Positions 1 to 9,153 of a DNA stretch of 64,000 nt are shown here, one piece after another. Under the pieces are notes generated by a model that had not been told where the DNA came from, ran no database searches, and saw only the letters and a list, made by a program, of their open reading frames with translations. The stretch is from Chryseobacterium salivictor. GTDB lineage: Bacteria > Bacteroidota > Bacteroidia > Flavobacteriales > Weeksellaceae. The stretch lies in assembly GCF_004359195.1 (NCBI RefSeq), contig NZ_CP037954.1, positions 186,001 through 250,000 of the forward strand, in the 5' to 3' direction. The position numbers were made by a program, and so were the translations under genes. Numbering within the stretch: position 1 is the first letter of the stretch; each line of letters opens with the position of its first letter.

Positions 1-829
1 CCATTGCCGCCTGAGAGGTCCATTTGCCGGTTCCTTTTGCTTTCGCTTCGTCTTTAATATCATTAAAGAAAAGATGGTGTGCCCCTTTCTTTTTGTAGGC
101 AAAGATATCTCGGGTAATTTCGATTAAATACGATTTTAAACGGCCTTCATTCCATTTTTCAAAAACCGAATGAATTTCTTTGTCTTCCATTTGAAGTCCT
201 TTTTTCATGACTTCATAGGTTTCAGAAATCAACTGCATCAATGCATATTCGATTCCATTATGCACCATTTTTACGAAATGCCCGGCGGAGCGTTCACCCA
301 TAAAAGCCACCGTAGGGTCACCATTGACGTGAGCCGCAATTTTTTCTAAAATAGGTTTCAGGGTTTCATACGCTTTTTTATCGCCACCCGGCATCATGCT
401 CGGTCCTTTTCTGGCACCTTCTTCACCTCCGGAAACTCCCATTCCCACGAAATGAAAACCTTTTTTCTCCAAATCTACAAACCGTCGCTCGGTATCGGTG
501 AAATGAGAATTTCCACCATCGATAATGATGTCTCCTTTATCAAGCACCTGAAGCAGTTCTTCAATAACAGAATCCACGATTTTCCCGGCCGGGACCAGAA
601 GCATTACCACTTTCGGACTTTTCAGGTTTTGTGCAAATTCCTTTAAATCTGAAAAAGCATGAATGTTTTCCCGGCTCAGATGATTAACTGTATCGACTTT
701 TTCAGCATCGTTGTCGTAGCCCGAACAATTGTAACCGTGATCTGCAATATTTTGCAAAAGGTTGGAGCCCATGGTGCCCAGACCGATCATTCCGAAAGAG
801 CTTTGATTTTTATTTTGATGTTTCATCAT
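1..829 (-). CDS. gnd: 6-phosphogluconate dehydrogenase (decarboxylating), 3' end cut by window edge
   Basis: Oxidises 6-phosphogluconate to ribulose 5-phosphate, CO2 and NAD(P)H in the cytoplasmic oxidative pentose phosphate pathway. Only the N-terminal ~276 residues lie in the window. The dinucleotide-binding GLGTMG motif is at residues 16-21. The substrate loop SGGEEGARKGPSMMPGG follows, then KMVHNGIEY with the catalytic Lys and Asn. Two ATG codons sit in tandem (826 and 829); either could be the start. The gene follows the HAD hydrolase by one base, so the two are surely co-transcribed. It is the last visible gene of a leftward pentose-phosphate block, and zwf or pgl may lie further left (inference). 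Confidence 0.95.
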   Translation of the reverse strand, partial: MMKHQNKNQSSFGMIGLGTMGSNLLQNIADHGYNCSGYDNDAEKVDTVNHLSRENIHAFSDLKEFAQNLKSPKVVMLLVPAGKIVDSVIEELLQVLDKGDIIIDGGNSHFTDTERRFVDLEKKGFHFVGMGVSGGEEGARKGPSMMPGGDKKAYETLKPILEKIAAHVNGDPTVAFMGERSAGHFVKMVHNGIEYALMQLISETYEVMKKGLQMEDKEIHSVFEKWNEGRLKSYLIEITRDIFAYKKKGAHHLFFNDIKDEAKAKGTGKWTSQAAM

Positions 830-830
830 A

Positions 831-1454
831 TTATTTTCGTGTAAAATGTTCGAGAATATTTTTAGTGGTTTCAAAATTCTGATGAACAAAACTGTTCATC
901 CCCAGCTTCCTGGCCGCATTAACCAACATGGGGCGGTCGTCAAAATAAACGCATTCATCAGGTTTTACCTGCGTAATTTCTAAAGCGGTCCTAAAAATCC
1001 GCGGATCGGGTTTCCGATAGCCGACATAACAGGAAGAGAAGAATCCATCAAATAATTCATGCAAATTAAACGTACGGATTCGATACTCATTAAGCTCTCT
1101 ATTTTCATTACTGATGGCAAACACGGGCAAATCGGTGCTTTTTTTCCAGCTTCTAAGCCAGGATAACATCTGTGGCAATTCGAGTGATTGGGCATACATA
1201 AATTTTTTGAACTCCTTTTTTGTAAAATCGCGGGGATTTTCAAATATTACAGTGTCCAGATATTCATCCAACGAAATACTGCCAATTTCAAAAACATTGT
1301 AGATGAAATTGTGCAGGATATTCATTTCGGTATAATCAAAACCAAAAACGTTTGCCGCTTTCTCACGGGATTCATAATCCCAACCGTTGGTTAAAATTAC
1401 CCCGCCGATGTCCATAAAAATAACTTTTATTTTAGATGCTTCAAAATCGGTCAT
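831..1454 (-). CDS. HAD-superfamily hydrolase, subfamily IA
   Basis: A 207-residue haloacid-dehalogenase fold phosphatase of unknown substrate. Motif I is FMDIGGV with the nucleophile Asp at residue 15; the usual second Asp (DxD) is replaced by Gly, as in YihX-like sugar phosphatases. Motif II is ISNEN near residue 115, Lys lies in YRKPDPRIF near residue 148, and the acidic motif is YFDDRP near residue 171. It sits between tal and gnd with gaps of 4 and 1 bases, so it belongs to their operon. A sugar-phosphate phosphatase or repair role in the pentose pathway is plausible but inferred only from position. Confidence 0.85.
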   Translation of the reverse strand: MTDFEASKIKVIFMDIGGVILTNGWDYESREKAANVFGFDYTEMNILHNFIYNVFEIGSISLDEYLDTVIFENPRDFTKKEFKKFMYAQSLELPQMLSWLRSWKKSTDLPVFAISNENRELNEYRIRTFNLHELFDGFFSSCYVGYRKPDPRIFRTALEITQVKPDECVYFDDRPMLVNAARKLGMNSFVHQNFETTKNILEHFTRK

Positions 1455-1458
1455 TATT

Positions 1459-2550
1459 TTAGCTTTCTTTATGTTTTTTACTTTCGATGCTTTTCATCAA
1501 TTTATCATAGGCCTGATTAAATTTTTCTATTCCTTCGTTTTCGAGTTTATGGGTAATTTTATCAATATCGATTCCCGTTTTTGCGAGATCCTCCATTGCT
1601 TTATTCGACTCATCTAGCTCTTTGGTCAAAGTTTCGGCCACTTTTCCGTGATCACGAAATGCATCGATGGTTTCCATAGGCAACGTATTCACCGTTTCTT
1701 TTCCGATAAGACTTTCCACGTACAGCACATCGCTGAATGACGGATCTTTTGTCCCCGTACTTGCCCAAAGAACGCGCTGTCTCTTAGCTCCCTGTTCTTC
1801 TAATTTTTTAAAACGCTCACTGGAAATCATTTCTAAATAAATCTGATATGCTTTTTTCGCCGAAGCGATTGCAATTTTACCTTTTAGATGCTGTGCTCCT
1901 TTTTCTTCGAGCATAGGATCGACCATTACATCGATTCGACTTAGAAAGAAACTCGCCACAGAAGATATTTCCTTGATTGAATTCCCTTCTTTGAGGCGGT
2001 CTTCGAGTCCGCCCATAAACGCTTCGGTTATTTCGCGGTAGCGCGGAAGTCCGAAAAGCAGCGTGATATTAATATTGATTCCTTCCCGTAAACATTGCCG
2101 GATTGCTACTAATCCTTCTTTGGTTCCGGGAATTTTTATCATGACATTTTTTCGGTTCACCCGCTTCCACAGTTCCCTTGCCTGCTCGATGGTTGCGTCT
2201 GTATCACGCGCCAGATAGGGCGAAACTTCTAAACTTACAAAGCCATCTGTACCATTGGTTTTATCATAAACCGGTTGAAAAATATTAGCCGCCCGCTGAA
2301 TATCGGCAATAGCCAAATCGAAAAAAATCGCAGGATTATTGTCTTCCTTTTTCGAGAGAATTAAAATATCTTCGTCATAATCTGCACTGCCGCTGATGGC
2401 TTTTTCAAAAATGGAAGGATTTGAAGTCAGGCCACCAAGATCATCATTATCAATGAGATCCTGCAATTTGCCGGAGTCCATGATTTCGCGGTCGAGCAAA
2501 TCGAGCCAGATACTCTGACCTTGTTTTTGTATTTGATTTAATGGGTTCAT
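1459..2550 (-). CDS. tal: transaldolase
   Basis: Transfers a dihydroxyacetone unit between sedoheptulose 7-phosphate and glyceraldehyde 3-phosphate in the non-oxidative pentose phosphate pathway. The 363-residue protein belongs to the long bacterial transaldolase type. The Schiff-base Lys139 is in VMIKIPG, and the N-terminal signature GGLTSNPSIFEKAI starts near residue 39. The C-terminal helical extension ends in a Lys-rich tail. It lies 58 bp after rpiB and 4 bp before the HAD gene, so rpiB, tal, HAD and gnd form one transcription unit in all likelihood. Start chosen at the ATG of MNPLNQ; no better candidate is present. Confidence 0.95.
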   Translation of the reverse strand: MNPLNQIQKQGQSIWLDLLDREIMDSGKLQDLIDNDDLGGLTSNPSIFEKAISGSADYDEDILILSKKEDNNPAIFFDLAIADIQRAANIFQPVYDKTNGTDGFVSLEVSPYLARDTDATIEQARELWKRVNRKNVMIKIPGTKEGLVAIRQCLREGININITLLFGLPRYREITEAFMGGLEDRLKEGNSIKEISSVASFFLSRIDVMVDPMLEEKGAQHLKGKIAIASAKKAYQIYLEMISSERFKKLEEQGAKRQRVLWASTGTKDPSFSDVLYVESLIGKETVNTLPMETIDAFRDHGKVAETLTKELDESNKAMEDLAKTGIDIDKITHKLENEGIEKFNQAYDKLMKSIESKKHKES

Positions 2551-2608
2551 TTTGTGTGTTTTTTAAATTGTATATCCTTGAAATGTATAGCGGAAAATGT
2601 TTACATTT

Positions 2609-3073
2609 TCATATCTTGTTTTCGATGTCTCTGATTTTTTTCAACCGCCGGAGGTGTCTTTCAGCACCGATAAATCTGGCATTTAAGAAAGCCAGAACCA
2701 ACTCCTCTGCACTTGCATAACCTGTAATTCGACCGCCAAGACAGATCAAATTCATGTCATCATCTTCTACCCCCTGATGCGCAGAAAAACATTCTGTAAT
2801 CAGCGCGGCTCTCACGCCCGAAACCTTATTGGCAGCAATACAGGCGCCTACTCCACTTCCACAAATAGCAATCCCACGGCAAACTGCTCCTGACCCAACT
2901 GCTCTTGCCAAAGGAATAACGTAGTCTGGAAAATCATCGGTGTCATCCAGTTCTTTTGCTCCAAAATCGATGGGTTCAAATTGGTTTTTTATTAAAAAAG
3001 CTTTTAAACTTTCTTTGAGTTCAAAACCTCCGTGATCGGCGCAAATTCCTATTTTTAATGATTCGTTGGACAT
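2609..3073 (-). CDS. rpiB: ribose-5-phosphate isomerase B
   Basis: Interconverts ribose 5-phosphate and ribulose 5-phosphate. At 154 residues it has the usual RpiB/LacAB length. The active-site Cys71 lies in ICGSGVGACIAANK, and the N-terminal CADHGGFELK motif provides the phosphate-binding part. The gene lies 213 bp downstream of tkt, a gap long enough for its own promoter, and leads into tal. The alternative within the family is allose-6-phosphate isomerase, but the pentose-phosphate neighbours support the ribose enzyme. Confidence 0.95.
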   Translation of the reverse strand: MSNESLKIGICADHGGFELKESLKAFLIKNQFEPIDFGAKELDDTDDFPDYVIPLARAVGSGAVCRGIAICGSGVGACIAANKVSGVRAALITECFSAHQGVEDDDMNLICLGGRITGYASAEELVLAFLNARFIGAERHLRRLKKIRDIENKI

Positions 3074-3286
3074 CGTTTTTCATTTAATTTGGTGTGTCAA
3101 TAAAAAGTGCATAATAGGATTAGAAAAATCTCAGAGCCTTTTTTAATTTATTTAAAACCACAACATTCACAAAAGCAATACCTTTTTTTAAGTTTTTCGA
3201 TAGATCAGGAAAAGGAACTTCTGCAAAAAGTTTTTTTTGCACTGCTGATATTTCTCTTTTTTAATTATTTTTTGCGGCTTAATGGT

Positions 3287-5314
3287 TTAACTATTACCGG
3301 CCTCTCTGTCTTTTTTCAAAAGCAAATTCCGTGCTCTTTTCAATACGTTTTCGACGGTAAAACCGTATTCCGTCATCACTTCATCTCCCGGTGCCGATTC
3401 ACCAAACTTTTCGATGCCGATAACGTCGCCGTCATCGGTTGTATATTTCATCCATCCAACAGGAGAACCGGCCTCTACCGCTAATCTTTTTCGGATATTT
3501 TTTGGAAAAACCTTTTCTTTATAGGCTGCACTTTGCCTGTCAAATAAATTCCAACAAGGCATGCTGACTACTCTCACCTGAATATTTTCTTTTTTTAATT
3601 CTTCCTGAGCGGCCAAAATCAGTTGGACTTCTGATCCACTGGCCATTAGAATTAAATCCGGTTCGCCTTCTGAATCAGAGAGAATATAAGCTCCTTTTTC
3701 AAGATTTTTAGCTTTGCCATATTTTTTCTGATCGATGACCGGAATTCCCTGACGGGTTAAAACAAGACAAACCGGACCGTCTGTATGTTCGATGGCGACG
3801 CGCCAGGCCTGAGCAGTTTCATTGGCATCTGCAGGACGAATTACCGCCATATTGGGAATTGTCCGCAATCCTATTAATTGTTCAACCGGTTGATGCGTTG
3901 TACCGTCTTCGCCCAAACCGATACTGTCGTGGGTAAAAACCATAATGGGCCGGATTTTCATAATTGCCGCCAATCGAAGTGGCGGTCGCATATAATCGGA
4001 AAATATCAAAAATGTAGCGCCATACGGAATCAGATAATTACTGAGTGCCATACCATTTAACACTGCTCCCATCGCATGTTCGCGGATTCCAAAATGGAAA
4101 TTACGGCCATCCCGGTGCTTTACTGAAAACGACTGATATGCATCAAGATTGGTATCGGTAGAAGGCGCAAGATCTGCGGAACCTCCAATCATCTGTGGAA
4201 AAAATTCTGCGATTGCGTTCAAAGTCTTGCCGGAAGCTTTTCTCGTGGCCAGTTCCTCACCTGCCTGGAATACCGGAAGTTTTTTCTCCCATTCTTCAGG
4301 TAATTTTCCTGAAGTAATGTTTTCATATTCTTTGGCAAGTTTTGGATGTCTTTTTTTGTAACTTTTGTACAAGAGGTTCCAATCTTCTTCTTTTTTCGCT
4401 GATTTCTTGCCGGCTTTCCGGTAAAAATCTAAAACCTCGTCGGGAACAACAAAACTTTGATCGGGATCAAATCCGAAATTTTCTTTTACCAAACGGACTT
4501 CATCTTTTCCTAAAGGAGAACCGTGAGCCGCTGCAGTATTGTGTTTGTTGGGACTTCCATATCCAATAATACTTCTTACTTTTATTAATGAAGGACGGCC
4601 GGTTTCTGCTTTTGCATTTTTAACCGCTTTCGAAATTGCCTCTAGATCATTGATATCAGGTATATGTTGGATATGCCATCCGTAGGCTTCAAACCGTTTG
4701 GAAACATCTTCATCAAAAGCCAAATCGGTATCCCCTTCTATGGTAATGTGGTTGCTGTCATAGAAATAAATTAAATTCCCAAGGCCGAGATGACCGGCAA
4801 GAGAGGCTGCTTCCGCGGAGACCCCTTCCATTAAATCACCATCACTGCAAATCGCATAAATTTTATAATCGAAAATATTAAAATCCGGCTGATTATAGCG
4901 GTCTGCCATATACTGTTGCGCAATTGCCATTCCGACGCCATTGGCAAATCCCTGTCCCAAAGGACCGGTTGTGACTTCGATTCCGGGAGTGAGTCCATAT
5001 TCGGGATGACCAGCAGTAATGCTGTGTAATTGTCTGAAGTTTTTGATATCCTGAATCGTAATTTGATATCCGGTCAGGTACAAATAACTGTACTGCAACA
5101 TGCAGGCATGGCCACAGGAAAGCACAAACCGGTCGCGGTTTGCCCACTCCGGATTTTTGGGATTATAACGCATGGCTTCCGACCACAAAACATGCCCTAG
5201 CGGCGCGAGCGACATGGGTGTTCCGGGATGTCCGGAATCTGCTTTCTGAACGGCGTCAGCTGACAAAACTCTTACGGTATCAATACTTTTCTGAATTAAA
5301 TTTTTCGTTTTCAT
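3287..5314 (-). CDS. tkt: transketolase
   Basis: Thiamine-diphosphate enzyme that moves two-carbon ketol units in the non-oxidative pentose pathway. Length is 675 residues from the start chosen here. The proton-transfer His29 is in ADSGHPGTP, the ThDP/metal motif is SDGDLMEGVSAEAAS near residue 155, and the catalytic Glu is in GIREHAMG in the pyrimidine domain. The frame stays open a further 38 codons upstream, but that stretch is basic, unlike any transketolase, and overlaps the end of the NDH-2 gene, so MKTKNLIQKS is the real start. Only 2 bp separate it from the upstream dehydrogenase, implying co-transcription and perhaps translational coupling. Confidence 0.96.
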   Translation of the reverse strand: MKTKNLIQKSIDTVRVLSADAVQKADSGHPGTPMSLAPLGHVLWSEAMRYNPKNPEWANRDRFVLSCGHACMLQYSYLYLTGYQITIQDIKNFRQLHSITAGHPEYGLTPGIEVTTGPLGQGFANGVGMAIAQQYMADRYNQPDFNIFDYKIYAICSDGDLMEGVSAEAASLAGHLGLGNLIYFYDSNHITIEGDTDLAFDEDVSKRFEAYGWHIQHIPDINDLEAISKAVKNAKAETGRPSLIKVRSIIGYGSPNKHNTAAAHGSPLGKDEVRLVKENFGFDPDQSFVVPDEVLDFYRKAGKKSAKKEEDWNLLYKSYKKRHPKLAKEYENITSGKLPEEWEKKLPVFQAGEELATRKASGKTLNAIAEFFPQMIGGSADLAPSTDTNLDAYQSFSVKHRDGRNFHFGIREHAMGAVLNGMALSNYLIPYGATFLIFSDYMRPPLRLAAIMKIRPIMVFTHDSIGLGEDGTTHQPVEQLIGLRTIPNMAVIRPADANETAQAWRVAIEHTDGPVCLVLTRQGIPVIDQKKYGKAKNLEKGAYILSDSEGEPDLILMASGSEVQLILAAQEELKKENIQVRVVSMPCWNLFDRQSAAYKEKVFPKNIRKRLAVEAGSPVGWMKYTTDDGDVIGIEKFGESAPGDEVMTEYGFTVENVLKRARNLLLKKDREAGNS

Positions 5315-5316
5315 TT

Positions 5317-6618
5317 TTATACTTTTTCTTCTTCCCTTTTTTCTCGGTTTTGTTTTGACTCTTTGGCTTTTGCAGAAATCAAGATGACTCCCAGAGGTCT
5401 GGCATAACTGAAATAATTGATGACCCAATCGATAAACGTGATAATCTTATTGCGGTATCCTGCCAGAGACAGGATATGAACAAACATCCATATAAACCAT
5501 GCAAATACGCCCTGAAATTTGTAATGTGGCAAATCGACCACGGCTTTATTTCTTCCGATGGTCGCCATCACTCCTTTGTTATGATATTGAAATGGTTCCA
5601 TCGGTTTATTTTCTATTTTCCTTACAATGTTTTTCGCCAAAAACGCTCCCTGCCTTTGTGCTACAGGCGCTAACATGGGTAATCCCTTCGGATACTCGGG
5701 TGTAATACATGCGGCAACATCGCCAATAGCAAAAATATTTTCTGTTTCTAAGACCTGATTGAATTCGTTGACGGCGATACGGTTTCCATCAACGATTGTA
5801 CTTTCCGGAAATCCTTTTATAGGCGAACCCCGAACGCCTGCTGACCAGATTACAGAATCGGTTATGAAATGAGTACCATCATTAAGCTCGATTGTACTGC
5901 CGTCATAACTTTTCACCCTTGTATTAAGAAATACATTTACCCCGAGTGCTTTTAGATATTCCAGACTCTTCACAGAAGCTTCTTCGGACATATTTCCGAG
6001 TAATTCAGAACCTGATTCGTAAATATTGATACTCATTTTTGAAAGATCCAACCCAGGAAATTCTCTGGGAATGATGTATTTTTTCATTTCTGCCAAAGCT
6101 CCTGCCAGTTCGAGACCAGCTGGTCCGCCACCTACAATAGCGATATTCATGTATTTTTCTACAGAATCTTTTTGATCGCTGGCCATCGCCCTTTCTAAAT
6201 TCCGGAAAATATGATTACGTAACTTCAAAGAGTCTGGGACCGATTTCAAAGGCAATAATTCGTCTTTAACCGATTCAAAATTGAAAAAATTATTTTCACT
6301 TCCTGAAGCGATTACGAGAAAATCATAATCAATTGTTCCAATGGAAGTCAATACTTTATTTTTAGCAATATCGACTTCGGTTACTTCAGCCATTCGAAAA
6401 CTGAAATTTTTGTAATCGATAAAAATACGTCTTACCGGATAAGCAATACTGCTGGGCTCGAGCCCTCCTGTAGCCACCTGATACATTAAAGGCTGAAAAT
6501 TATGGTAGTTGTTGCGATCAACCAAAAGTACTTCAACAGGTTTTCTGTGCAATGCTTTCACGAATTCTATACCACCAAAGCCTGCACCAACAATTACTAT
6601 TTTCGCTTTTTTTGACAT
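5317..6618 (-). CDS. type II NADH dehydrogenase (NDH-2), FAD-dependent
   Basis: A 433-residue single-subunit, non-proton-pumping NADH:quinone oxidoreductase on the inner face of the cytoplasmic membrane. The FAD-binding GAGFGG is at residues 11-16 and the NAD-binding GGGPAGLELAG near residue 164. The FAD-contacting IFAIGDVAA comes near residue 295, followed by LPMLAPVAQRQG. The C-terminal ~60 residues are aromatic and hydrophobic (VFAWFIWMFVHILSLAG), the usual membrane anchor. Pairing with transketolase suggests that reoxidation of reduced nucleotide is tied to pentose-phosphate flux (inference). The distance to the next gene on the right is over 900 bp, so the operon promoter should lie just upstream. 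Confidence 0.9.
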   Translation of the reverse strand: MSKKAKIVIVGAGFGGIEFVKALHRKPVEVLLVDRNNYHNFQPLMYQVATGGLEPSSIAYPVRRIFIDYKNFSFRMAEVTEVDIAKNKVLTSIGTIDYDFLVIASGSENNFFNFESVKDELLPLKSVPDSLKLRNHIFRNLERAMASDQKDSVEKYMNIAIVGGGPAGLELAGALAEMKKYIIPREFPGLDLSKMSINIYESGSELLGNMSEEASVKSLEYLKALGVNVFLNTRVKSYDGSTIELNDGTHFITDSVIWSAGVRGSPIKGFPESTIVDGNRIAVNEFNQVLETENIFAIGDVAACITPEYPKGLPMLAPVAQRQGAFLAKNIVRKIENKPMEPFQYHNKGVMATIGRNKAVVDLPHYKFQGVFAWFIWMFVHILSLAGYRNKIITFIDWVINYFSYARPLGVILISAKAKESKQNREKREEEKV

Positions 6619-7531
6619 TGGAAATTTTAAATATTATTTTTAAATTAAATATCAATTCGTTTTCGTATTTTCAAAAAACAGAAGTATTGGTAAAGAGGTG
6701 CGCCGACTTATTTACGGTCTTTTATTTAGAACATTATCGGTTTTTTAAAATAAAATTGAGCATAATAAAGGTAGTATTTTATTTACAGATCGATTTACAA
6801 AACCCAATACCTGATTTACAACATTCACACGTGAATGCTATTTTAGGTGTTTTTCTACAAAAAATAATGAATATTAATTAGTAATTAATTACAACCTAAG
6901 AGCAGTTGTGCTATTTATTTTTAAAGCAGTTTACTTGTTTTTATAGCTTTCTGAATTTATTTTTCTTGCTACTGGCATCGTTAAAGTGAGGAGTTTTTAA
7001 GGTGCAGATTCAGGAAAGTAACAGCGCACAAAAAAATAACGGTTGCCCTGTTTACAGAAAAAACACCTAAAAAGGATGACTACAAAAGCCTGAAATGAAC
7101 CTGTAAAATACGCTAAAAGAGGGGTACGGACTAACACCAACTTTAATCATTAAAACAACTGTTAATGCTTTTAATAATATTGATCTCATTTGCAGACAAT
7201 GCAATTAATGCAATAATCAATACCGATAATCCACCCACCCAAATTCCGGTGAACGGCAGTTTAAAAGCATGTATTACCCCTCCCAATCCGCATCCATTTA
7301 AAGCCCATAAGGCTATTAAACGTTCTACAGTTCTGGTAGCGTTTATTCCATTTGATTTTAAAATCCTTCCTGCTGGCTCTTTTTCCTGAGGTTAATTGAA
7401 TGGACCCAGACCCCTCTTAAAACCCACAAAAAACTAACAACAAAACAGTTATCTTTTAAAAACAGATAAAAACTTTTAAAAGCAATTTCTGTTGAAAAGA
7501 AAATCTGTCTGAAGTTACAATTAACCCGTTC
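6619..7531. other. long intergenic region between the NDH-2 and dps genes
   Basis: About 900 bp with no intact gene on either strand. It must hold the promoter of the leftward NDH-2/tkt unit, but I see no clear TAnnTTTG box on the minus strand. The only coding-like signal is a start-less membrane-protein frame on the minus strand at 7143-7391, listed separately. The part between 6640 and 6900 is very A+T-rich. Confidence 0.6.
7143..7391 (-). pseudogene. possible remnant of a small membrane protein
   Basis: An open minus-strand frame of 82 codons between two stops with no ATG. It reads as plausible protein: a polar start (GRILKSNGINATRTVERLI), a Gly-rich middle (GCGLGGVIHAFKLP), and a hydrophobic segment GIWVGGLSVLIIALIALSAN that could span the membrane, then a short polar tail. 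The composition looks like a real integral membrane protein that has lost its 5' end, or an entry with a frameshift upstream. I do not recognise the family with confidence. Chance is possible for an open frame of this length in A+T-rich DNA. Confidence 0.35.
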
Positions 7532-8008
7532 TTAATTTAGATGAGCCCGAAGCATCCAGGCGGTTTTTTCGTGATACTCCATCAAGCCGGTAACGTAGTC
7601 GCTGATTCCTTCTGCTTTCAGTTTATCTGCCATCGGTTTTATATTTTCTCTTAAAAAGATGATGATACTTTCGTGATCCCGCAATAATTCAGCAAAAAGC
7701 GACTGGCTGTCATTCTGGTCGAGAGGCTGCTCCGAAAGATGGGTGAGCTGAAGATATTTATGAAGTTGTGCCGGCACATAATGTCCCATACCGCGGATTT
7801 TTTCGGCCACCGTATCCACGATTCCCTGCTGGTCATTATATAGTTTTTCAAGATACACATGCACGGTATGAAAATCAGGACCTTCGATATTCCAGTGCGC
7901 ATTCAGTGTTTTGGAATAAAGTAGAAATTCATCTGCCAGTATTTTTGATAACTGATCGGTAATTATCTGCTTGTTTTCTTCGGAAATTCCGATGTTTGCA
8001 TTTTTCAT
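7532..8008 (-). CDS. dps: Dps-family ferritin-like DNA protection protein
   Basis: Forms a dodecameric shell that oxidises Fe(II) with hydrogen peroxide and protects DNA. The 158-residue length is typical. The ferroxidase residues are all visible: His38 (in NAHWNIEGP), His50, Asp65 and Glu69 (in IVDTVAEKI), spaced as in other Dps proteins. No N-terminal Lys-rich DNA-binding tail is present, so non-specific DNA binding may be weak. It is followed at a distance by a pentose-phosphate operon and preceded by a PRC-barrel gene 74 bp away, together suggesting a stress-responsive group. Confidence 0.93.
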   Translation of the reverse strand: MKNANIGISEENKQIITDQLSKILADEFLLYSKTLNAHWNIEGPDFHTVHVYLEKLYNDQQGIVDTVAEKIRGMGHYVPAQLHKYLQLTHLSEQPLDQNDSQSLFAELLRDHESIIIFLRENIKPMADKLKAEGISDYVTGLMEYHEKTAWMLRAHLN

Positions 8009-8082
8009 TTTATTGGTTTTTAAATTAATATTATCTGTGGTGTTTTTATTTTAATTAAAGTAGATACAGGCTTATCATCGGA

Positions 8083-8760
8083 TTAAGAATGATTAAATTC
8101 AGACTCATCAAAAACGGGACAGTCTTTTATTGTTTCAGTTATAATATTAACCATAACCTTGGCATTTCCCCACTGAATCTCATTAATGGCGCTGGTTTTA
8201 ATCAAAAGTTTTGTTCCGCCAAACCACTTGTGAGTATCTACAACGAGGTAAATAATTTGCCATGTTGTATCATCGAGAATAAAATCGCTCACGTGTCCAA
8301 AATCGCCATCAGCCGTATGAATCTGATAACCTTTTACTTCCTCGGTACTTCTTAAATGAAGATCACCTTTTTCATCCTGAGCATCGATGACAGGATCATT
8401 ATCCATTACCGCTTCCAAACCGCCGGCATAAAATCCACTGCCATACCATTCCCAGTCGTAATGCCCATATAGCGGCATCGTTTGCTGCCGGGAAACAAGC
8501 TGATCCGTACCGACATCCGGGCTGGTTCTTATTTGTTCCGTCGTAAGATTTGTCCGAAACACTTCTGCCTTTGCATCGCACTGTTTAATGGCTTGCGGAA
8601 CAATAAGCACCTTCCGGTTAAGCAGCCAGTTTCCTGTTTCTATGATAAGATACCGGATCAGCCAAGAAGTTTCCTCAAAGTAAAACTCTTCTACTCTTCC
8701 AATATCGCCATCTGCAGCTTCCATCCGGAAGCCAATTAAACTTTTAATATTGTGCTGCAT
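8083..8760 (-). CDS. protein with two PRC-barrel domains
   Basis: 225 residues carrying two copies of the PRC-barrel beta fold, roughly residues 1-75 and 132-210. Each copy shows the same pattern: a Gly-containing start (IGFRMEAADGDIGRV / KGYQIHTADGDFGHV), an Asp/Glu-rich turn, then WLIRYLIIET or WQIIYLVVDT and a (V)LIVP or LLIKT strand. The linker is acidic and aromatic. PRC barrels occur in RimM and photosystem proteins; stand-alone stress versions exist in many bacteria. No function can be assigned, but the neighbourhood (Dps, aldolase) suggests a stress response. Confidence 0.85.
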   Translation of the reverse strand: MQHNIKSLIGFRMEAADGDIGRVEEFYFEETSWLIRYLIIETGNWLLNRKVLIVPQAIKQCDAKAEVFRTNLTTEQIRTSPDVGTDQLVSRQQTMPLYGHYDWEWYGSGFYAGGLEAVMDNDPVIDAQDEKGDLHLRSTEEVKGYQIHTADGDFGHVSDFILDDTTWQIIYLVVDTHKWFGGTKLLIKTSAINEIQWGNAKVMVNIITETIKDCPVFDESEFNHS

Positions 8761-9153
8761 CGCTATTTTTTTTAAAATTTCTGATTGTGAAACTGCTTGG
8801 TTCTCCGGTTATTTCTCCAGGCAAAAGGTTTTTTAAAAAAAATATAAAGTAGTGAACGATGTTTCTTTTAAATGTCCTTTTGCAACTTCGCCAACTCTGT
8901 AAAAAAAGTTGGTGCGCGGTTTTTTTTCATTTTAATAAATTTTTGTCGCTATTATTCAGGTTCATTTATTTCATAACATTAAAGTTCTAAAAATCAAACA
9001 GATCAACCATTACACAATTTCGTAAAGAAATTATACCATTCCCACCTTTACAATACATTCTTATCTGTTCCGCAAGAATAGGCCTGAAGATGTGCGTTCA
9101 CCTGCTTTTCTTATCGGGCTTTTTTTAAAGTAAAGAGTTAATCATTTACTCAT
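8761..9153. other. intergenic region between PRC-barrel and aldolase genes
   Basis: Nearly 400 bp without a coding-like frame. It must contain the promoter of the PRC-barrel gene and the transcription end of the aldolase gene, both read leftward. I see no strong hairpin with a T-run and no clear -7 box. Confidence 0.5.

Noticed and set aside
5314..5428. Longer transketolase start, adding 38 residues
   Set aside because: The added part overlaps the NDH-2 coding end, is rich in Lys/Arg and is not found in the family; the internal ATG gives the normal length.
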